The position numbers were made by a program, and so were the translations under genes. The notes under the pieces were generated by a model that searched no databases, was not told the origin of the DNA, and was given only the letters and a program-made list of their open reading frames with translations. A stretch of DNA of 64,000 nucleotides, from contig CALADM010000007.1 in NCBI GenBank assembly GCA_937890595.1, positions 1 through 64,000 of the forward strand, written 5' to 3'. Origin of the DNA: CAJMNU01 sp905214855 (GTDB lineage Bacteria; Bacillota; Clostridia; Lachnospirales; Lachnospiraceae). Positions 24,528 to 33,540 of the stretch are shown here, in pieces; the stretch's first letter is position 1, and every line of letters begins with the position of its first letter.

Positions 24528-25301
24528 ATGGCAAAAAATAAAAAAGAAGAATCCAATAAAATAAAAGAATTGACAAAGGAAACTGAGAATGAGAAAAAAA
24601 CGATAACAGAAATGGCAGAGCAGACAAAAGGCAGCAAAAAAACAGTAACATATCGCCAGATCAGGGAAAATGAAGAAATTAATACCTTAATTGAGAGAGG
24701 TGATAGTGTATTGGCTGTCTTGGGATATACAGAACATTCCAGAAAACATGCTGCAAAAGTAGCAGAGGAAGCAGGGCAGATTCTGGCAGCAATGGGGTGT
24801 GAGGAACATGAAGTAGAACTTGCACGTATTGCCGGATATATGCATGATATAGGTAATAGTGTAAATCGCCATGATCATGCTCATAGTGGGGCTATTTTGG
24901 CATATGAGATCCTAAAAGATCTGGGGATGCCACTGGTGGATGTGTCTATTATTATGGCTGCGATCGGCAATCATGATGAAGCGACAGGTACGGCAGTGGA
25001 TCGGGTATCTGCGGCTCTTATTCTTGCCGACAAGACAGATGTTAGAAGAAATCGTGTCAGAAATCAGGTGACAGCAGCATTTGATATCCATGACAGGGTC
25101 AACTATGCAGCACTTTCCACGAAGATGATAGTAGATATAGAAAAGAAGATCGTTCAGGTAGATATTGAACTGGATGATACAATGTGTACAGTAATGGACT
25201 ATTTTGAAATATTTTTGCAGCGTATGCTGATGTGTCGCAGAGCAGCAGAAACATTGGGATGTAGATTTAAGCTGAATGCAAATGGAAACAAACTGTGTTA
25301 G
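24528..25301 (+). CDS. HD-domain phosphohydrolase
   Basis: The 257-residue protein has a charged N-terminal 45 residues and an HD domain at about 65-215 with metal-ligand candidates His70 (TEHSRKHA), His106-Asp107 (YMHDIGN), His119 and Asp168 (LADKTD). HD proteins cleave phosphoester bonds in nucleotides or second messengers; the substrate here cannot be told. There is no signal peptide, so it is cytoplasmic. A GAGAGG site precedes the ATG. It stands alone between the rpsI terminator and the pst operon. Confidence 0.82.
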   Translation: MAKNKKEESNKIKELTKETENEKKTITEMAEQTKGSKKTVTYRQIRENEEINTLIERGDSVLAVLGYTEHSRKHAAKVAEEAGQILAAMGCEEHEVELARIAGYMHDIGNSVNRHDHAHSGAILAYEILKDLGMPLVDVSIIMAAIGNHDEATGTAVDRVSAALILADKTDVRRNRVRNQVTAAFDIHDRVNYAALSTKMIVDIEKKIVQVDIELDDTMCTVMDYFEIFLQRMLMCRRAAETLGCRFKLNANGNKLC

Positions 25302-25482
25302 GAGAGATACCAAGAGATGCTGCCCGTAAGCAGCAGATGACAGTAAAATGGCAATAAATTATGTTAGGGGAGATATAAGGCATGTGTGCGTGGAAACAGG
25401 AAGGAGGGATATAAAAAGCGTTTGATTTTAAGATTCGTTGTACGAAAAAATATGAAAAAAGTGAAAAAATAAGAACAAAAAA

Positions 25483-25548
25483 CTTACATAAACTTTACAT
25501 AGCTTTGACCATAACTGGATAGAAAGAAAAAAAATTTTCTCTTATAAT
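25483..25548 (+). promoter_or_regulatory. PhoP-box-like repeats and -10 of the pst operon
   Basis: CTTACA (25483), TTTACA (25494) and TTGACC (25505) repeat at exact 11-base spacing, the pattern of PhoP-binding Pho boxes in Firmicutes. A perfect TATAAT lies at 25543-25548 without a proper -35, as expected of an activated promoter. The boxes are about 32 bases from the -10, a little far. The rest of the 323-base gap after the HD gene holds a small GCTGC/GCAGC hairpin near 25319 and no gene. Confidence 0.6.
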
Positions 25549-25624
25549 GAACCATGTCAGAAAGAAAGGGAGTAACTGAAAAACAGAAAAAATAAATTGG
25601 TACATATTTTAGGAGGAAAGTATT

Positions 25625-26551
25625 ATGAAAGTAAAGAAATTATGGGCAATTGCGGCAGCAGGTGTGATGGCATGGAGTCTTAGTGCATGTGGAAGTTCTA
25701 CAGAAACCACAACAGCTGCAGAAACCACAACCAAAGCTGCTACAGAGGCAGCTACCACAGCAGGAACGACAGCAGCTGCAACAACAGAAGCAAAAACAGA
25801 GGCTAGCGCAGATTTGTCCGGCTCTATCACAATGGCAGGATCTACATCTATGGAAAAATTCGCTAATGCATTGGCTGAGGTATTTATGGAAAAATATCCA
25901 AACGTTACAGTACAGGCAGAGTTCACAGGATCATCCGCAGGTGTGGAGGCAGTTTTAAACGGACAGAGTGATATCGGTAATTCTTCCAGAAGTCTGAAAG
26001 ATGAAGAAAAAGAGAAAGGTGCTGTAGAAAATATCGTAGCAATTGATGGTATTGCAGTAGTAACTGATACTTCCAACAGTGTATCTGATCTGACCAAAGA
26101 GCAATTGACTGGAATTTATAATGGTTCTATCAATAACTGGAAAGATCTTGGTGGTTCCGACCAGCCAATCGTAGTAGTAGGACGTGAGGCAGGTTCTGGT
26201 ACAAGAGGTGCATTTGAGGAGATCTTGAAACTGGAAGATCAGTGTAAATATGCAAATGAGTTGGATTCCACTGGTGCAGTAATGGCAAAGGTAGCATCTA
26301 CTCCAGGAGCGATCGGGTATGTTTCTCTGGATGTTATTGATGATACTGTAAAGACATTGAATTTAGGTGGAGTAGAAGCCAATGAGGAAAATATCAAATC
26401 TGGAAGTTATTTCCTGAGCCGTCCATTTGTTATGGCTACAAAGGGAGAAGTTGCAGATCAGAACGAGTTGGTAAAAGCCCTGTTTGATTATGTATATTCT
26501 GAGGAAGGTTCAGAGCTGGTAGAGTCTGTAGGATTGGTTACAGTAGAGTAA
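25625..26551 (+). CDS. pstS: phosphate-binding lipoprotein PstS
   Basis: PstS captures phosphate outside the cell for the PstCAB importer. The 308-residue precursor has a lipoprotein signal ending LSAC (Cys22), a Thr/Ala-rich linker (about 25-60), and the binding fold with MAGSTSMEKFANAL, SSAGVEAVLNGQSDIGNSSR and GREAGSGTRGAFEE, which supply the phosphate-contacting Ser, Asp and Arg residues. RBS is AGGAGG. It heads the pst operon behind PhoP-box-like repeats. Confidence 0.96.
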   Translation: MKVKKLWAIAAAGVMAWSLSACGSSTETTTAAETTTKAATEAATTAGTTAAATTEAKTEASADLSGSITMAGSTSMEKFANALAEVFMEKYPNVTVQAEFTGSSAGVEAVLNGQSDIGNSSRSLKDEEKEKGAVENIVAIDGIAVVTDTSNSVSDLTKEQLTGIYNGSINNWKDLGGSDQPIVVVGREAGSGTRGAFEEILKLEDQCKYANELDSTGAVMAKVASTPGAIGYVSLDVIDDTVKTLNLGGVEANEENIKSGSYFLSRPFVMATKGEVADQNELVKALFDYVYSEEGSELVESVGLVTVE

Positions 26552-26564
26552 GTCTTGAGAATAC

Positions 26565-26604
26565 AGGGGAGCTGTCAGATAAGAAAACAGCTTCCCTATT
26601 TTTA
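26565..26604 (+). terminator. hairpin with T-run between pstS and pstC
   Basis: AGGGGAGCTGT pairs with ACAGCTTCCCT around a short loop, followed by ATTTTTA. Partial termination here would make more PstS than permease, a common arrangement for binding-protein operons. Confidence 0.7.
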
Positions 26605-26631
26605 CGTACATGAATGGAGGAACGAAAAGCA

Positions 26632-27579
26632 ATGCAGGAAACGAAACAAGGAGAGAGCTTTTCTGTCTTGTCAGATAAAAAGAAACGTTCTACAGTGGAA
26701 CGCATAGCAGAATATATTTTTACCGCATGTGGTTTTCTGGCGGTTTTGGCAGTTTTATCGATCACACTGTATATGATCATCAGTGGAACACCTGCCCTGT
26801 TTAAAGTGGGGATTTTAGAAATTTTATTTGGTACAGTATGGAAACCGACAGGAGATCCTGCGTCATTTGGTATCCTGTATGTTATTCTGACATCGATTGT
26901 AGGTACATTCTTTGCCATTTTGATTGGTGTTCCGATCGGTGTGCTTACTGCTGTTTTTTTGGCAGAGACAGCACATCCTAAAGTGGCAAAGATCGTACGA
27001 CCTGCTGTAGAACTTCTTGCAGGTATTCCGTCTGTAATATATGGACTTTTGGGAATCCTGATCTTAAATCCTTTGATGTATAAATTAGAACTTAAAATTT
27101 TTGCTGATTCTTCCACTCATCAATTTACAGGTGGGGCAAATCTGATATCAGCTGTCTTGGTTTTGGCTTTGATGATTCTGCCGACTGTGATCAATATTAG
27201 CGAATCTGCAATACGGGCAGTTCCCAAACACTTAAAAAGCGCCTCTTTGGCATTGGGAGCGACACATATGCAGACTATTTTTAAAGTGATTCTTCCAGCG
27301 GCAAAATCTGGTATTATCACAGCTATCGTTTTAGGGTGTGGCAGGGCAATTGGAGAGGCAATGGCGATCACACTGGTTTCCGGAAGTTCCGTCAATGTTC
27401 CACTGCCATTTAATTCGGTGCGTTTCCTTACAACAGCAATCGTTGCAGAAATGTCATATTCTCAGGGACTGCATCGTGAAGTATTATTTACAATTGGATT
27501 GGTTTTGTTTATTTTTATCATGTTGATCAATACAGTACTGACACGTTTATTCCAGAAAGGGGGAGTGGAAAATGACTGA
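26632..27579 (+). CDS. pstC: phosphate ABC transporter permease PstC
   Basis: PstC and PstA form the membrane channel of the phosphate importer. The 315-residue protein has six hydrophobic segments and the permease coupling loop (GATHMQTIFKVILPAAKSGI), plus LLAGIPSVIYGLLG typical of PstC. I chose the ATG at 26632, 11 bases after TGGAGG; the ATG at 26614 overlaps that site. It overlaps pstA by 8 bases. Confidence 0.95.
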   Translation: MQETKQGESFSVLSDKKKRSTVERIAEYIFTACGFLAVLAVLSITLYMIISGTPALFKVGILEILFGTVWKPTGDPASFGILYVILTSIVGTFFAILIGVPIGVLTAVFLAETAHPKVAKIVRPAVELLAGIPSVIYGLLGILILNPLMYKLELKIFADSSTHQFTGGANLISAVLVLALMILPTVINISESAIRAVPKHLKSASLALGATHMQTIFKVILPAAKSGIITAIVLGCGRAIGEAMAITLVSGSSVNVPLPFNSVRFLTTAIVAEMSYSQGLHREVLFTIGLVLFIFIMLINTVLTRLFQKGGVEND

Positions 27580-28438
27580 CAATAGTATTTATCATAAAAA
27601 AATTCGGGTATCAGATCGGATTTTAAGTATTTTGATCAATCTGGCTGCCGGCATTTCCATTGTGATCCTGGTTGGAATCATGGGCTATGTATTTGCAAAG
27701 GGACTTCCACAGTTGAGTTGGGAATTTCTTTCCACCGTGCAGAGTGCAAGAAAAGGAACATTTGGTATTCTGGGAAATATTGTAAATACATTGTATATCA
27801 TTGTAGTGACATTGATCGTGGTGACTCCGATCGGCGTTGGATCTGCGATTTATCTGAATGAATATGCAAAGCCGGGAAAATTGGTTAAGATGATCGAATT
27901 TACAACAGAGATACTTTCCGGTATCCCATCCATTATCTTTGGTCTCTTTGGTATGGTATTTTTTGGAACAGTACTAAAATTAAAATATTCTGTTTTAACA
28001 GGTTCTTTCACATTGATGCTCATGGTGTTGCCATTGATCACAAGAAATACACAGGAAGCATTAAAGACAGTCCCTGATAGTTACAGACATGGGGCATTGG
28101 GGATCGGTGCTTCCAAATGGTATATGATCCGCACTATTTTACTGCCAAGTGCAGCACCAGGAATCCTGACTGGAATCATTTTATCTATAGGACGTATTGT
28201 AGGAGAATCAGCAGCTCTGTTATTTACCGCAGGAAGTGGATTCCAGCTTCCCAAAAATCTGTTTTCCAAATTGTTTGAGTCCAGCGGTACATTGACGATT
28301 CAGCTGTACTTATCCATGCAGAAAGCAAAGTACGATCAGGCATTTGGTATTGCTGTAGTACTTTTACTCTTGGTTCTGGGGATCAACCTTTTGACACATT
28401 ACATTACCAATCGTTTTGATGCGACAAAGCTGAAATAG
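27572..28438 (+). CDS. pstA: phosphate ABC transporter permease PstA
   Basis: PstA is the second channel subunit. The 288-residue membrane protein shows ILSGIPSIIFGLFGMVFF, the coupling loop GASKWYMIRTILLPSAAPGI and SIGRIVGESAALLFTAG, all typical. It begins inside the end of pstC, so the two are translationally coupled, and is followed by pstB. Confidence 0.95.
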   Translation: MTDNSIYHKKIRVSDRILSILINLAAGISIVILVGIMGYVFAKGLPQLSWEFLSTVQSARKGTFGILGNIVNTLYIIVVTLIVVTPIGVGSAIYLNEYAKPGKLVKMIEFTTEILSGIPSIIFGLFGMVFFGTVLKLKYSVLTGSFTLMLMVLPLITRNTQEALKTVPDSYRHGALGIGASKWYMIRTILLPSAAPGILTGIILSIGRIVGESAALLFTAGSGFQLPKNLFSKLFESSGTLTIQLYLSMQKAKYDQAFGIAVVLLLLVLGINLLTHYITNRFDATKLK

Positions 28439-28484
28439 TCAGTTATGAAAGTTGTGAATGATAAAAATGGAGGAGTCCAAAACA

Positions 28485-29240
28485 ATGAAAACAAAAATTT
28501 CCACAAAGGATTTGAATTTATATTATGGAAGTAATCATGCGTTAAAGAACATATCACTGGATTTATATGAAAAACAGATCACGGCATTTATCGGACCATC
28601 CGGATGCGGCAAATCAACATATCTGAAGACATTAAATCGTATGAATGATCTTGTACCAAATGTGAAGATTGACGGAAAAGTACTGTTGGATGGAGAGGAT
28701 ATTTATGATCCTAAGGCAGATACCACACTGCTCCGTAAGAAGGTAGGTATGGTATTTCAGCAGCCCAATCCTTTCCCAATGAGTATCTATGATAATATTG
28801 CATATGGTCCAAGGGTTCACGGGATTAAAAACAAGGCGAAACTGGATGATATTGTGGAGAAGAGTCTGAGGGGAGCAGCACTTTGGGATGAAGTGCATGA
28901 CAGACTAAAAAAATCAGCACTTGGTCTATCTGGAGGTCAGCAGCAGAGACTCTGTATCGCAAGGGCACTTGCAGTAGAACCTGAGGTACTTCTTATGGAT
29001 GAACCAACTTCTGCGCTGGATCCGATCTCTACCCTGAAAATAGAAGATCTGATGGGAGAATTGAAAAAGGATTATACTGTTGCCATTGTGACACATAACA
29101 TGCAGCAGGCAACCCGTATCGCAGATTATACAGCATTTTTCTTAGTTGGAGAGGTTGTAGAGTATGCCCCAACAGAAGAACTGTTCTCCAGACCAAAGGA
29201 TAAGAAGACAGAAGATTATATCACCGGACGTTTTGGTTGA
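28485..29240 (+). CDS. pstB: phosphate ABC transporter ATPase PstB
   Basis: PstB powers phosphate import. The 251-residue protein has Walker A GPSGCGKST, Q-loop FQQPNPFPMSIYDNIAYGPR, signature LSGGQQQRLCIARAL, Walker B VLLMDEPTSALD and the H-loop VTHNMQQA, and ends with the family's KTEDYITGRFG. I chose the ATG at 28485, 9 bases after TGGAGGAG; in-frame ATGs at 28458 and 28467 overlap or precede that site. Confidence 0.97.
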   Translation: MKTKISTKDLNLYYGSNHALKNISLDLYEKQITAFIGPSGCGKSTYLKTLNRMNDLVPNVKIDGKVLLDGEDIYDPKADTTLLRKKVGMVFQQPNPFPMSIYDNIAYGPRVHGIKNKAKLDDIVEKSLRGAALWDEVHDRLKKSALGLSGGQQQRLCIARALAVEPEVLLMDEPTSALDPISTLKIEDLMGELKKDYTVAIVTHNMQQATRIADYTAFFLVGEVVEYAPTEELFSRPKDKKTEDYITGRFG

Positions 29241-29281
29241 TAGATTATGTTTGTAATAGAGAGCAGGAGGGAGAGGTAAAG

Positions 29282-29944
29282 ATGACAATGAGAGTTAGCT
29301 TTGAGCAGGAACTGAAGCAGTTAAATGAAGATCTTATAGAGATGGGAAGAAATGTGGCAGACAACATTCAGCAGACAATGAAAGCATTTGAAAGCAATGA
29401 TCGGGCTCTTGCCATGAAGATCATTCAGAATGACCGTGCTATCAACGATATGGAGCGATCCATTGAGTCACAGTGTCTGAACCTGATGCTGCGTCAGCAG
29501 CCAGTAGCAAAAGATTTGAGACATATTTCTATGGCATTGAAAGTTGTAACAGATCTGGAGCGTATTGGAGACCATGCAGCGGATATTGCTGAATTGGTGC
29601 TGCATTTGGATGATAAGAAATCAGAGACAATGATACAGATATTGCCAAATATGGTAGAGAGTGTACAGGAGATGCTACAGTCAGCAATTGAAGCCTTTAT
29701 TAAAAAAGATATTCTTCTGGCAAAAAAAGTAGAAAAGCAGGATGATATTATTGATGATTATTTTAATCAGGCAAAGAATGAGATTGTCCAGATGCTAAGA
29801 ACTGTTCAGGGAAATGAGGACAAAATGGTGGATCTTTTGATGATCGCAAAATATTTGGAGAGGATCGGAGACCATGCAGTGAATGTTTGTGAATGGACAG
29901 AGTTCCATGATACAGGAGAAGTGAAGAATCACAGAATCCTGTAG
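29282..29944 (+). CDS. phoU: phosphate transport regulator PhoU
   Basis: PhoU links Pst transport to PhoR/PhoB-type signalling and limits phosphate uptake. The 220-residue protein has two three-helix repeats with the metal-binding motifs DLERIGDHAADIAE and YLERIGDHAVNVCE. I chose the ATG at 29282 after GGAGGGAGAGG; the frame is open further upstream, overlapping pstB, but the family starts at about FEQELKQL. The window has no phoR-phoP pair. Confidence 0.95.
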   Translation: MTMRVSFEQELKQLNEDLIEMGRNVADNIQQTMKAFESNDRALAMKIIQNDRAINDMERSIESQCLNLMLRQQPVAKDLRHISMALKVVTDLERIGDHAADIAELVLHLDDKKSETMIQILPNMVESVQEMLQSAIEAFIKKDILLAKKVEKQDDIIDDYFNQAKNEIVQMLRTVQGNEDKMVDLLMIAKYLERIGDHAVNVCEWTEFHDTGEVKNHRIL

Positions 29945-29986
29945 AATATAATTTACTATGACATCTTCTTTATATTGCATACAAAG

Positions 29987-30015
29987 AAAGGCAGGGGCGC
30001 AAGTTCCTGTCTTTT
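29987..30015 (+). terminator. Rho-independent terminator of the pst operon
   Basis: AAAGGCAGG pairs with CCTGTCTTT (one G-U pair) around a 10-base loop, ending in a T-run. Confidence 0.75.
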
Positions 30016-30144
30016 GTATATGTTTCTGCCTTTGACCTGAGCTAAATGGGATGCTATAATAAAAAATAGCAAATAGAACAGAGTAAGAGAAAAGAAAAAA
30101 TGAAAGAAAAAATAGAAAGAAACAAAAAAAGCAGGTAAATGAAG

Positions 30145-32913
30145 ATGAAAAGAGCAGCAGTAGGAATTTTGGCTCATGTAGATGCCGGAAAAACGACATT
30201 ATCTGAGAGCATGTTGTATTTGAGCGGGAAAATACGAAAATTAGGAAGAGTAGATAATAAAGATGCATTTTTAGATACACATGAATTGGAACGTGCCAGA
30301 GGAATCACCATTTTTTCCAAACAGGCCGTTTTTTCTTTAGGAGATCTGGAGATCACATTATTGGATACTCCGGGGCATGTAGACTTTTCAGCAGAGATGG
30401 AACGATCTCTTCAAGTTATGGACTATGCCATTTTGGTGATCAATGGAGCAGATGGTGTGCAGGGACATACAGAGACACTTTGGCATCTTCTTTCAAGATA
30501 TCACATTCCAGTATTTTTGTTTATAAACAAAATGGATCAGTCAGGGACAGATGCGAAGAAATTACTGGAAGATGTGAAAAAGAGATTAAGCGAAAACTGT
30601 GTAGATTTTACAGCAGGGCAGGATATAGAAACATGGATGGAAAATGTTGCGATGTGTGATGAGGCATTGCTGGAACAGTATTTAGAAGGTAATCTGGTGG
30701 ATGAGGAACAGATCACCAAATTGATACAAGAACGAAAGATATATCCATGTTATTTTGGATCTGCATTGAAATTGTTGGGTGTGGAAGAATTTCTGCATAG
30801 CTTGGAACGATATATGCAGCCGCCTTCTTACAAAGATACATTTGGAGCAAAAGTGTTTAAGATAGCAAGGGACGATCAGGGAAATCGTCTGACTTATATG
30901 AAGATCACTGGTGGGAAACTCAGTGTGAAGACGCTTCTTAGCGGACAGGGCACACAAGGAGAGTGGCAGGAAAAAGTCAACCAGATCCGTGTATATTCAG
31001 GCAGCAGATATGAAACAGTAAATGAAGCACCAGCAGGCATGATCTGTGCAGTAACAGGCTTGAGCCAGACGCATCCAGGAGAGGGATTGGGATTGGAACC
31101 AGTGTCTGCCTCTCCTTTGCTGGAGCCAGTTCTCAGTTATCAGATCCAACTTCCACAAGAATGTGATGCTCACAATATGCTGACCAAATTGAGACAGCTT
31201 GAGGAGGAAGAGCCAGAGCTTCATATCGTATGGAATGAAGAACTTGGTGAACTTCATGCACAGCTGATGGGAGAGGTACAGATTGAGGTTTTGAAAGCAT
31301 TGATCTTGGAGCGTTATGGTGTTGCGGTAGAGTTTGGTACTGGAAATATTGTTTATAAAGAGACAATATCAGCTCCTGTAGAGGGAGTAGGACATTTTGA
31401 ACCGCTGCGCCATTATGCAGAGGTACATTTGTGGATGGAACCGGCAGAGAGAGGAAGCGGTCTTCAATTTGACACGAATGTCAGTGAGGATTTGCTGGAT
31501 CGGAACTGGCAGAGACTTATTTTAACGCATCTGGAAGAAAAGGAACACAGAGGAGTTCTTGTAGGTGCTGCAATTACGGATATGAAGATCACACTGGTTG
31601 CAGGGCGTGCCCATTTAAAGCATACAGAGGGAGGCGATTTTAGACAGGCGACATATCGAGCGGTGAGGCAAGGGCTGAAAAAAGCAGAGTCTATTCTTTT
31701 AGAGCCATATTATGCATTTCATCTGGAAATTCCATCTGATATGGTGGGGCGAGCGTTGACAGATATACAGCGGATGTCAGGAAATTTTACTCCACCTATG
31801 ATAGAAGGGGAATTTGCTGTGGTAGAGGGGAGCGCTCCGGTTGCCAAGATGAGGGGATATCAGACAGAAGTGACTTCTTACACAAAAGGGCGCGGACGGC
31901 TTACCTGTAATTTAAAAGGATATGAACCATGCCATAATGCCAACGAAGTGATCGAAGCGGCAGGATACGACTCAGAAATGGATCTGGACAATCCAACTGG
32001 TTCTGTGTTCTGTGCACATGGGGCAGGATTTGTAGTCAAATGGGATGAGGTGGAAAATTATATGCATCTGGAAGCCTATTCCGATACTGGAGATGATGTG
32101 GCAAGAAAAACAGCACAGGAATCTTTGGAAATAGAACTTATGAAGGCAGCAGAGGCAAAAAGAAAAGAGGATGAGAGGATTAAGGCACAGGTAGCAAGTG
32201 AAGTGAAGAACCAGAGGACTGTAATGCCAGATGGACGCAGAAATACCGCTTTTGGAAAAGAAGACAAAGAACTGGAAGAGATTTTTGTGAGGACATATGG
32301 TGTTTCCAAGAGAGAGCAGTCTATGCCTGCAAGAGTGATCACACCTCAAAAGAAAGAGCAAAAGGTGGAATGGAACAAGTCAGAACCTATAGAAGAATAT
32401 CTTTTAGTAGATGGATATAATATCATCTTTTCATGGGAAGAGTTAAAAGCTCTGGCTGATGTCAATATCGATGCGGCAAGAGCACATCTCATGGATATTT
32501 TGTGCAATTATCAGGGATATAAGAAATGTCGTCTGATCTTGATATTTGATGCATATAAGGTAAAAGGACATACCAGAGAAATGGTGCGTTATCACAATAT
32601 TGATGTTGTATATACAAAAGAAGCAGAGACAGCAGACCAGTATATTGAGAAGGTGGTACATGAGATCGGGCGTAAGTATCGGGTCACTGTGGCAACTTCA
32701 GACGGATTGGAGCAGATCATTATTTTTGGTCAGGGTGCTGAGAGAATGTCTGCAAAAGGTTTGAAAGAGGAAGTGGAACTGGTGAAACAGCAGATTCAGG
32801 AAGAACATCTGGATAAGCAGAAAAAACCACGCAATTCTCTTGCAGAGTATCTGAAAAAAGAGGAAAAAAGAAAGAATTATAAAGTTGTGGAAGGAAGCGA
32901 TGACAGAATATGA
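30145..32913 (+). CDS. TetM-like ribosomal GTPase fused to a NYN (YacP/Rae1-like) domain
   Basis: The 922-residue protein begins as a ribosomal-protection GTPase of the TetM/EF-G class: P-loop HVDAGKTT (11-18), switch I ELERARGITI, DTPGHVD (74-80) and NKMD (128-131), then the EF-G-like domains to about residue 650. A charged linker follows, then at about 750-895 a NYN/PIN-like domain (YLLVDGYNIIF with Asp756, DAYKVKGH, TKEAETADQYIE, VATSDGLEQ). That domain resembles YacP/Rae1, a ribosome-dependent mRNA endonuclease. Tetracycline protection or ribosome rescue with mRNA cleavage are both possible. The ATG at 30145 fits the AGCAGG site better than 30139. It overlaps a GreA-type gene by 4 bases. 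Confidence 0.88.
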   Translation: MKRAAVGILAHVDAGKTTLSESMLYLSGKIRKLGRVDNKDAFLDTHELERARGITIFSKQAVFSLGDLEITLLDTPGHVDFSAEMERSLQVMDYAILVINGADGVQGHTETLWHLLSRYHIPVFLFINKMDQSGTDAKKLLEDVKKRLSENCVDFTAGQDIETWMENVAMCDEALLEQYLEGNLVDEEQITKLIQERKIYPCYFGSALKLLGVEEFLHSLERYMQPPSYKDTFGAKVFKIARDDQGNRLTYMKITGGKLSVKTLLSGQGTQGEWQEKVNQIRVYSGSRYETVNEAPAGMICAVTGLSQTHPGEGLGLEPVSASPLLEPVLSYQIQLPQECDAHNMLTKLRQLEEEEPELHIVWNEELGELHAQLMGEVQIEVLKALILERYGVAVEFGTGNIVYKETISAPVEGVGHFEPLRHYAEVHLWMEPAERGSGLQFDTNVSEDLLDRNWQRLILTHLEEKEHRGVLVGAAITDMKITLVAGRAHLKHTEGGDFRQATYRAVRQGLKKAESILLEPYYAFHLEIPSDMVGRALTDIQRMSGNFTPPMIEGEFAVVEGSAPVAKMRGYQTEVTSYTKGRGRLTCNLKGYEPCHNANEVIEAAGYDSEMDLDNPTGSVFCAHGAGFVVKWDEVENYMHLEAYSDTGDDVARKTAQESLEIELMKAAEAKRKEDERIKAQVASEVKNQRTVMPDGRRNTAFGKEDKELEEIFVRTYGVSKREQSMPARVITPQKKEQKVEWNKSEPIEEYLLVDGYNIIFSWEELKALADVNIDAARAHLMDILCNYQGYKKCRLILIFDAYKVKGHTREMVRYHNIDVVYTKEAETADQYIEKVVHEIGRKYRVTVATSDGLEQIIIFGQGAERMSAKGLKEEVELVKQQIQEEHLDKQKKPRNSLAEYLKKEEKRKNYKVVEGSDDRI

Positions 32914-33413
32914 GAGAGCGTTTGACGAAAAATGATGTAAAAAAGATCGAGGAAGAGATTGAACATCGCAAGTTGGTAGTTCGAAAGGAAGCGATCGAGG
33001 CTGTAAAAGAAGCAAGAGCACAGGGAGATCTGAGTGAGAATTTTGAGTATTATGCAGCAAAAAAAGAGAAAAATAGAAATGAGAGCAGAATCCGTTACTT
33101 AGAAAATATGCTTCGGACAGCGATCATTATTTCAGATACTTCAAAAGAGGACGAAGTTGGAATCAATAATATTGTGGAATTGTATATGGAAGATGATGAT
33201 GAGGTGGAAACATATAAACTGGTGACTTCCATTCGTGGAAACTCTTTGAACGGCAAGATCAGCACAGAATCTCCACTTGGAAAGGCAATCTTAGGGCATA
33301 AAGTGAATGATCGGGTGTATGTGGAAATTAGGGAAAATGTGGGATACTATGTGGTGATCCGCTCTATTCGAAAAAATATAGATGATGAGCAGGATGCAAT
33401 ACGAGGATTTTAA
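32910..33413 (+). CDS. GreA/GreB-family transcription elongation factor
   Basis: Gre factors enter the secondary channel of stalled RNA polymerase and stimulate transcript cleavage. The 167-residue protein has an N-terminal coiled coil whose tip reads ARAQGDLSENFEYYAAKK, with the acidic pair Asp40 and Glu43 that act at the active site, and a C-terminal domain (STESPLGKAILGHKVNDRVY) with the family's SP(I/L)GKALLG motif. Its ATGA overlap with the GTPase-NYN gene means coupled translation. Another greA may exist elsewhere. Confidence 0.9.
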   Translation: MRERLTKNDVKKIEEEIEHRKLVVRKEAIEAVKEARAQGDLSENFEYYAAKKEKNRNESRIRYLENMLRTAIIISDTSKEDEVGINNIVELYMEDDDEVETYKLVTSIRGNSLNGKISTESPLGKAILGHKVNDRVYVEIRENVGYYVVIRSIRKNIDDEQDAIRGF

Positions 33414-33423
33414 AGATAGAAAA

Positions 33424-33484
33424 AGAAGCAGTCTGACTGTTCCACTCCTACCGAATGGGAGTGAAACATCAGACTGCTTTTTTG
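33424..33484 (+). terminator. long hairpin terminator between gre and lysA
   Basis: AGCAGTCTGA pairs with TCAGACTGCT, with an inner CACTCC/GGGAGTG stem, followed by TTTTTTT. It may also work for the convergent lysA transcript. Confidence 0.85.
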
Positions 33485-33540
33485 TCAATAATACCATAAA
33501 AACTTCTGTTCCTAAAAACAGACAGGCAGATGAGGTGGGA

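Noticed and set aside
25609..26097. Long minus-strand open frame opposite pstS
   Set aside because: It results from the Thr/Ala-rich codon pattern of the PstS linker; no start signal or conserved motif.
30145..32913. Simple call as an acquired tetracycline resistance gene
   Set aside because: The NYN fusion, normal chromosomal context, no mobile element and coupling to a Gre factor argue for a native translation-related role, although protection is not excluded.
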